From contig QMPG01000190.1 of NCBI GenBank assembly GCA_003648455.1, positions 1 to 6,181 of the forward strand: a stretch of DNA of 6,181 bases, given 5' to 3'. Source of the stretch: Bacteroidota bacterium (GTDB taxonomy: Bacteria > Bacteroidota > Bacteroidia > Bacteroidales > B39-G9). How positions within the stretch are numbered: the stretch's first letter is position 1; every line of letters begins with the position of its first letter. The notes under the pieces are model-generated. The model did no database searches. It saw nothing but the letters and a program-made list of their open reading frames with translations, and was not told where the DNA came from. This document shows positions 1 to 3,391 of the stretch, piece by piece. Made by a program: the position numbers and the translations under genes.

Positions 1-1
1 A

Positions 2-676
2 AGAATTGAAAAAATAATCTTGAAAAATCCCTATAATCTTGCTGATTATCAAAAGGGAAAAATGTCGATACTTGATATTAAGGCACAAGATCAAAAAGGG
101 AGCTGGTATAATATTGAAATGCAAATTGGGGAAGATTTGAATTTTGATAAGCGAGCTATTTATTATTGGTCAAAAATGGTAACTGAGAAATTAAGCGAAG
201 GTATGATGTTCAAACATTTGAATAAAACGATTAGCATAAATATTTTGGATTTCAATATTATAGAATCAAATTCCAATTATCATAATCTTTATAGAATGTT
301 GAATGAAGAAACAGGTAAAGATGATGACATGCCCGATATGTTTGAATTACATTTCATTGAGCTTAAAAAATTCAGAAAACATTATAATGAGATTGCAAAT
401 ACACTTGATAGATGGATAACATTTTTAACAAGAGCAAATAAATTAGATAAGCAAAATCTTCCGAAAGAGTTATCAAGTGATTCTGAAATTGTAAAAGCCA
501 TCGAAGAAGTTGACCGGATGTTCGATGAAGAAGAACGAGAGATGTATAATGTTCGTCTTCAACAACAAATGGAATTTGAGAGTAAATTAGATTCGGCAAC
601 AGAAAAAGGAAGAAAAGTAGGAATGGAAGAAGGAATAAAAAAGGAGAAAACTGGAATTGCAAAAAAAATTACTTGA
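2..676 (+). CDS. Rpn-family PD-(D/E)XK recombination-promoting nuclease / putative transposase, 5' partial, C-terminus frameshifted
   Basis: The reading frame is open to the left edge of the window (codons for R-I-E-K-I-I-L-K-N-P precede the TTG at 20), so the true start and the first nuclease residues lie outside. The visible part matches the Rpn / PDDEXK_2 family from memory. It has the strand SILDIKA with the catalytic Asp, then the NIEMQ strand (ExQ in place of the usual (D/E)xK), then the family blocks RAIYYWSKM, ISINILDFN and ELHFIELKKF. A charged, Glu/Lys-rich helical tail with the KGRKVGMEEG pattern follows. Family members are DNA endonucleases that raise recombination or act as mobile, phage-defence-like elements; they are not classical transposases. 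The frame ends at a TGA at 674-676 inside the tail, and the missing family-typical C-terminus is found in other frames just downstream. Family assignment is firm; whether the protein is functional is not known. Confidence 0.88.
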   Translation, partial: RIEKIILKNPYNLADYQKGKMSILDIKAQDQKGSWYNIEMQIGEDLNFDKRAIYYWSKMVTEKLSEGMMFKHLNKTISINILDFNIIESNSNYHNLYRMLNEETGKDDDMPDMFELHFIELKKFRKHYNEIANTLDRWITFLTRANKLDKQNLPKELSSDSEIVKAIEEVDRMFDEEEREMYNVRLQQQMEFESKLDSATEKGRKVGMEEGIKKEKTGIAKKIT

Positions 677-759
677 TGTTCTGGATATTGAAACAATTAG
701 TAAAAAAAACAGGATTAACAATTGAAGAAATTGAAAGTATAAAAAGCAGCGATAAATAA
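669..759 (+). pseudogene. out-of-frame C-terminal tail of the Rpn-family gene
   Basis: Downstream of the A8 run at 661-668 the frame shifted by one base reads LLDVLDIETISKK up to a second A8 run at 702-709. Dropping one A there continues as TGLTIEEIESIKSSDK and ends at TAA 757-759. Together this is the usual end of Rpn-family proteins, in which an LLD-x-LD-x-x-x-I-S-x-x-TGL-x-x-x-E-I motif follows the Glu/Lys-rich helix. Each run therefore carries one A more than the ancestral frame would need. Either the gene is decaying, the assembly has two homopolymer errors, or polymerase/ribosome slippage on A8 restores the frame in part of the products. The reading-frame facts are directly visible; the cause is inference. 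Confidence 0.75.
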
Positions 760-916
760 AAAAAAACACCAACAAGTTACTCCCCGCTTGATTTCGTATC
801 GAAGATTTGTGATAAATCAAAGTTTGGATTTTCGTGAGGTCTGAAGTTATATTAAAATGCAATGTCTATTTAAGAATTTACCTTCTTGTTATATATAATG
901 TTAAGTATGATTTAGG

Positions 917-1216
917 ATGTATTTTTTTAGAGGTCTGAATTGGGAAAATCTTACCAAATCTCTTACTTCAAATGCTTCTGAAAGATGGAATCGAAAAATC
1001 GAAAAAGTAACTACAGGGAGATATGGTTTAAAATCAGTTAAATTTTTAGATCAGTTGATTACAAGTTTATGGCTAAAAGAATCAATTCGAGATAAAAGAC
1101 ATTTTGAAAAATGTTTCATTCAGCAGCTTGATTTACCGAAAGAATGTCAAGATAACATAAAAATGTGCAATGTTACCAAACACATTGCTTCTAACTTATT
1201 GAAAAAGGTGGCATGA
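917..1216 (+). pseudogene. C-terminal remnant of a DDE-type transposase
   Basis: This 99-codon open frame has an in-frame stop (TGA 908-910) just before its ATG and no visible Shine-Dalgarno sequence. It therefore looks like the 3' stump of a longer gene rather than a small gene. The segment around residues 18-36 (SNASERWNRKIEK then GRYGLKS) resembles the last catalytic block of DDE transposases, where the third acidic residue sits in an N-A-x-E-R-x-N-R-K-I context, here E22. The stretch LITSLWLKESI is also typical of transposase C-termini. The two catalytic Asp residues and the whole N-terminal part are absent, and no matching coding sequence is seen upstream. I do not recognise the exact IS family. 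It lies 157 bp after the decayed Rpn-family gene, which supports a zone of mobile-element debris. Confidence 0.6.
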
Positions 1217-1230
1217 AATGTGAACAGTCT

Positions 1231-1280
1231 CCTTGAAAATGTCTCTTTCGAGAATAACTTAGAAATTGACACTTTCAAGG
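1231..1280. repeat. inverted repeat downstream of the transposase remnant, possible IS end
   Basis: The 13-bp arms CCTTGAAAATGTC (1231-1243) and GACACTTTCAAGG (1268-1280) are complementary at 12 of 13 positions. An inner TTTC/GAAA pair allows an extended stem-loop. The two halves also form a rough direct repeat (1235-1252 against 1262-1279, 14 of 18 identical), and a third related block TGAAAGTG at 1301-1308 can pair with CACTTTCA at 1270-1277. Lying 15 bp after the transposase remnant, the cluster may be the decayed right end of that element. There is no T-run after the stem, so a terminator is unlikely. No matching left end was found in the window. Confidence 0.45.
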
Positions 1281-1383
1281 TTGAAACTCATCTCTCACTC
1301 TGAAAGTGCTAATAAGAAAGAATTTATGAAAGAAGCCTTTTCAGAGTTGTATTTTCCCCCTTAAAAAAAAATCAATATCAGTT

Positions 1384-1400
1384 TTCCATTTCAAATGGGA
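1384..1400. other. short hairpin between the transposase remnant and the sensor gene
   Basis: TTCCATTT and AAATGGGA form an 8-bp stem (one G-T pair) around a single central base. The gene on the minus strand ends at 1477, so this hairpin lies about 80 bp after its stop codon, and on that strand a run of T follows only 11 bases later. It could be a weak or degenerate terminator for the blaI-blaR1 unit, but the spacing is poor. The rest of 1281-1476 shows no gene. Confidence 0.25.
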
Positions 1401-1476
1401 TTTATAAAAAAAACAAATTATTTTCGATTTGAATTGTACAATTAGGGATAGTTTAATAAGCTCTGAGATTAGATAA

Positions 1477-1875
1477 TCACTTTATTGAAAATGTAACAGG
1501 AAATGCTATCCAGCAAGTTATTGCTTTTCCATCTTTCTTTGCTGGTTCAAATTTCCATTTTTTCATAGCTTCCACAGATGCTTTTGCAAGTAAATCACTT
1601 CCTGTATTATTCTTTTTGACTTCTACTTTTCCAACTGTTCCATCTTTCTTTACTTCAGCGTCTAACCATATTGTTCCTTCAATACCTGCTTTTTTTACTA
1701 TTTCAGGATATTCTGGTTGTATTCTCTGAAGTACTACAGGTGGTTCATCATATACAACAAATTTCGATTTGTCTAAAATTGATTTTCCATTTTTATTAAT
1801 ATTACAAGCAAATAAAAGTCCGATAGTGATTAATGAAATTATCACAATCTTATGAATAGTTTTTAACTTTAACAT
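1477..1875 (-). CDS. possible internal translation product: TonB-domain lipoprotein nested in the sensor gene
   Basis: An in-frame ATG at 1875-1873 inside the M56 gene is preceded by AAAGGAGG (1888-1881), a near-perfect Shine-Dalgarno sequence at 5 nt spacing. Starting there gives 132 residues. Its first 24 (three Lys, then IVIISLITIGLLFAC) read as a signal peptide ending in a lipobox-like LFAC with Cys24, followed by the whole TonB C-terminal domain. In the full-length protein the same stretch is the fourth membrane segment. So one gene may yield two products: the protease sensor and a free periplasmic, lipid-anchored TonB_C protein. Alternatively the site is a relic of fusion between two former genes. 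The sequence signals are visible; real initiation here is inference. Phe at the -2 position of the lipobox is unusual. Confidence 0.45.
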   Translation of the reverse strand: MLKLKTIHKIVIISLITIGLLFACNINKNGKSILDKSKFVVYDEPPVVLQRIQPEYPEIVKKAGIEGTIWLDAEVKKDGTVGKVEVKKNNTGSDLLAKASVEAMKKWKFEPAKKDGKAITCWIAFPVTFSIK

Positions 1876-2748
1876 ATTATCCTCCTTTCTATTTAAAATA
1901 TATTCAAATCTGCGAATAATAGATTTCTTAGAAAAAAGAAATCCTATTGAAAATGCAGATATTCGTTTCATTTTAAAGCAGCTTTCAAGATTTGCTAATA
2001 TACATTTTCCATAATCAATGTGATTATACTTTATAGCACCGATAGCCATTTCATGACAAATTTTTTCTCTTTGAAAATTCAATTGTTTCCTGGCAAACCA
2101 CATTATTGGATGGAAAAAATATAAGATAAAGATTATCTCTTGAATTAATATCTGAATATTATCATTACGCTTAATATGTGCTATTTCATGAGCCAGCACA
2201 GCGTATATTTCTTGTTCTTCCCATTCTTTTGCCTTTTTAGGTAAATATATTTTTGACTTTAGAAAAGAGTGTGTAAAAGGTATTGTAATATTCTCTGAGA
2301 AATAAATCTGAATTTTTCTTTTTATCTTCATTTTATTTTTTAGCTCTAAAACAATTGTTGAATAATCAGCAAGTTTTGAATTTGATAATCTTTTATTAAA
2401 ATTCCTCTCCATTAATATTTGGTATAGAATTAAAAAAATAATAGTGATTAACCATAGAAGAAATAAAATTATTTTATAAGAAATAACAGAAGAACTGACA
2501 GAAGTTGAAACATCAAGTTTTGGAAGAATAATATCAAAACTTTGAATTGTTTTTGTAAAGAAAGGTAAAGAAATTTTTGGTGGTAATATCGCCTTTATGA
2601 ATCCAAGAAACCATAAACAATATAAAAACAAAGGAGAACTTTTTCTAAAAATGAAACTAAAAAGAGTAATAATCCCTAAAAAGATAGTTAATTGGATAAA
2701 ATTGTTAGCCATAAAATCAAACCATTGATTTGCAAAAATATTAATCAT
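1477..2748 (-). CDS. BlaR1-type M56 zinc metallopeptidase membrane sensor with C-terminal TonB domain
   Basis: 423 residues from the ATG at 2748. Three N-terminal membrane segments (about 16-34, 39-56, 91-112) precede a cytoplasmic M56 zinc-protease domain. It contains HEIAH (H187, E188, H191) and a downstream REKICHE block whose Glu (about 228) is the likely third zinc ligand. A fourth membrane segment (about 299-315) leads to a periplasmic TonB C-terminal domain (about 334-423) with the family pattern QPEYPEIVKKAGIEGTIWLD, DGTVGKVEVKK and MKKWKFEPA. In BlaR1/MecR1 the extracellular part is a penicillin-binding sensor; here it is TonB_C, so the signal is unknown and beta-lactam sensing should not be assumed. 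By family analogy the protease would inactivate the partner repressor encoded just upstream. The gene overlaps that repressor gene by 8 nt (ATGATTAA), suggesting translational coupling. An upstream in-frame ATG at 2769 is less likely because AGGAG at 2756-2760 serves 2748. Confidence 0.88.
   Translation of the reverse strand: MINIFANQWFDFMANNFIQLTIFLGIITLFSFIFRKSSPLFLYCLWFLGFIKAILPPKISLPFFTKTIQSFDIILPKLDVSTSVSSSVISYKIILFLLWLITIIFLILYQILMERNFNKRLSNSKLADYSTIVLELKNKMKIKRKIQIYFSENITIPFTHSFLKSKIYLPKKAKEWEEQEIYAVLAHEIAHIKRNDNIQILIQEIIFILYFFHPIMWFARKQLNFQREKICHEMAIGAIKYNHIDYGKCILANLESCFKMKRISAFSIGFLFSKKSIIRRFEYILNRKEDNMLKLKTIHKIVIISLITIGLLFACNINKNGKSILDKSKFVVYDEPPVVLQRIQPEYPEIVKKAGIEGTIWLDAEVKKDGTVGKVEVKKNNTGSDLLAKASVEAMKKWKFEPAKKDGKAITCWIAFPVTFSIK
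1881..1888 (-). promoter_or_regulatory. strong internal Shine-Dalgarno sequence
   Basis: AAAGGAGG on the minus strand lies 5 nt before the internal ATG at 1875. It is the best match to the anti-Shine-Dalgarno sequence in the window, stronger than those of the two annotated genes of this unit. It encodes Arg-Lys-Glu-Asp in the sensor protein, a combination that need not use these codons. Confidence 0.55.
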
Positions 2749-3121
2749 TTTTCTTCTCCTTTTCCTCAATCATCTCTTTAATTCTCTTAATATCTTTTTC
2801 ATCAAGTTGGTCAGAATTAAAAAGATATGCAGCAAATCTGGAAGAAGAACCGTTAAAAACATTTTGGATAAAAGTAGAAATTTCATGATTGATAAGATTC
2901 TTCTTTTCAACAATAGATATGTAAAAATTTACTAATCCGATTTTTTCTTTTTTAAGAAGTTTTTTCTCAATCATTCTTTCCATATAAGTTTGAATTGTTG
3001 TATAAGCTCTTTTGTTTTGCTCTGATATATTTTGGGAAACATCTCTAACTGATGAACTTCCTTTTTCCCAAATAATTCTTAATATTTCCCATTCCATTTT
3101 ACTTAGTTTAATATTTTTCAT
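2741..3121 (-). CDS. BlaI/MecI/CopY-family winged-helix transcriptional repressor
   Basis: 126 residues, the normal length for the family. The N-terminal winged helix opens with LSKMEWEILRIIWEKGSSSV, has its recognition-helix region at about 39-56 (AYTTIQTYMERMIEKKLL) and a wing at about 57-70. The C-terminal dimerisation part (about 72-120) carries the family pattern NGSSSRFAAYLF then QLDEKDIKRIKEMIEE. Such repressors bind as dimers to TAC/GTA inverted repeats and are inactivated when the partner BlaR1-type protease is activated. The start is set by AAGGAG (3133-3128) at 6 nt spacing. The gene overlaps the M56 sensor gene by 8 nt and has a matching operator in its own promoter, so autoregulation of both genes is expected. 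By eye, the Asn-Phe cleavage pair of the staphylococcal proteins aligns with Tyr99-Leu100 here, so the inactivation site may differ. The regulated target outside this pair is not in the window. Confidence 0.9.
   Translation of the reverse strand: MKNIKLSKMEWEILRIIWEKGSSSVRDVSQNISEQNKRAYTTIQTYMERMIEKKLLKKEKIGLVNFYISIVEKKNLINHEISTFIQNVFNGSSSRFAAYLFNSDQLDEKDIKRIKEMIEEKEKKND
2756..2760 (-). promoter_or_regulatory. ribosome binding site of the M56 sensor gene
   Basis: AGGAG, 7 nt before the ATG at 2748, inside the end of the repressor gene. It favours this start over the in-frame ATG at 2769, which would add only MRKRRRK. Confidence 0.7.
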
Positions 3122-3127
3122 AAAAAA

Positions 3128-3133
3128 CTCCTT
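3128..3133 (-). promoter_or_regulatory. ribosome binding site of the blaI-like gene
   Basis: AAGGAG, 6 nt before the ATG at 3121. Its last two bases overlap the second, imperfect operator copy. Confidence 0.75.
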
Positions 3134-3149
3134 ACTACTTATGTGGCAA
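3132..3149. promoter_or_regulatory. second, imperfect operator copy
   Basis: TTACTAC-TTAT-GTGGCAA repeats the left arm of the primary operator exactly, with 5 of 7 matches in the right arm. Its centre is 20 bp, about two helical turns, from the centre of the primary site, so two dimers could bind the same face of the helix. It covers the likely transcription start and touches the Shine-Dalgarno sequence. Confidence 0.5.
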
Positions 3150-3177
3150 AATTACTACAATAGTAGTAAGCGTCAAG
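3147..3177 (-). promoter_or_regulatory. promoter of the blaI-blaR1 unit
   Basis: On the minus strand CTTG (3177-3174), 19 bp, then TAATTTTG (3154-3147) matches the Bacteroidota-type layout TTTG-N19-21-TAnnTTTG with one mismatch in the upstream box. Read as a sigma-70 promoter, TTGACG (3176-3171) is a good -35 box, but TAATTT after 16 bp is a weak -10. The palindromic operator fills the spacer, which supports the placement. Transcription would start near 3140, leaving a leader of about 20 nt. Confidence 0.55.
3152..3169. promoter_or_regulatory. primary operator for the BlaI-family repressor
   Basis: TTACTAC-AATA-GTAGTAA is a perfect inverted repeat with 7-bp arms. It resembles the TAC...GTA dyads bound by BlaI, MecI and CopY proteins. 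It lies 31 bp upstream of the repressor start codon, within the promoter spacer and the first bases of the downstream promoter box, so a bound dimer would block RNA polymerase. Confidence 0.75.
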
Positions 3178-3285
3178 TGATTTTTTTCTTTTTTCTCTTT
3201 TTTATTGATTTAAAAATTTAAATGTTTAAAAGAAACGTTTATTTATCAAGTTATTTGTAATAATTTTCTAACAATTTTTTATTCA

Positions 3286-3333
3286 AACTGGATACTTTTC
3301 AACTGAAATCACTGGGTAGTTTTCAAGTGAAAT
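3286..3333. repeat. tandem pair of 24-bp repeats, IS21-end-like
   Basis: Two adjacent 24-bp units (3286-3309 and 3310-3333) agree at 20 of 24 positions, with the consensus ACTGGRTASTTTTCAASTG plus GAAAT at the end. Each contains a small dyad TTTCA-N2-TGAAA. Closely spaced repeats starting with an A-x-TGG block and ending in GAAAT recall, from memory, the multiple transposase-binding repeats within IS21-family ends. No istA or istB gene is in the window, so this would be a solitary end. It could instead be a binding site for an unknown regulator upstream of the blaI promoter. Confidence 0.5.
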
Positions 3334-3362
3334 AAACATCTATTATTCTATCTCCCTTTTTT

Positions 3363-3390
3363 GCTTTTGTCTTTTTGCTTTTGTCTTTTT
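3363..3390. repeat. exact tandem duplication of a 14-bp unit
   Basis: GCTTTTGTCTTTTT occurs twice in direct succession, immediately after the stop codon of the peptidase gene (transcribed from the minus strand). The unit is itself close to a doubled 7-mer, so replication slippage explains it well. No hairpin accompanies it, so it is not a terminator. Confidence 0.6.
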
Positions 3391-3391
3391 C

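Noticed and set aside
372..862. Minus-strand open frames of 96 and 91 codons opposite the Rpn-family gene
   Set aside because: Low-complexity Phe/Leu/Ser-rich translations are mirror images of the Glu/Lys-rich coding strand, without ribosome binding sites.
836..939. Ten-base direct repeat GAGGTCTGAA at 836-845 and 930-939
   Set aside because: It could mark a deletion or insertion border before the transposase remnant, but ten bases with no supporting flanks are too little to claim this.
1432..1443. Perfect 12-bp palindrome AATTGTACAATT downstream of the sensor gene
   Set aside because: Short AT-rich palindromes are common at this base composition, it is far from any promoter seen, and it lacks the TAC...GTA spacing of the operators.
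2749..2769. ATG at 2769 as the start of the M56 sensor
   Set aside because: It adds only MRKRRRK, encoded within the repressor gene, whereas AGGAG at 7 nt spacing serves the ATG at 2748.
3180..3285. Possible small RNA or terminator in the AT-rich stretch upstream of the blaI promoter
   Set aside because: Only weak AT palindromes (for example AAACGTTT) are present, with no GC-containing stem followed by a T-run.
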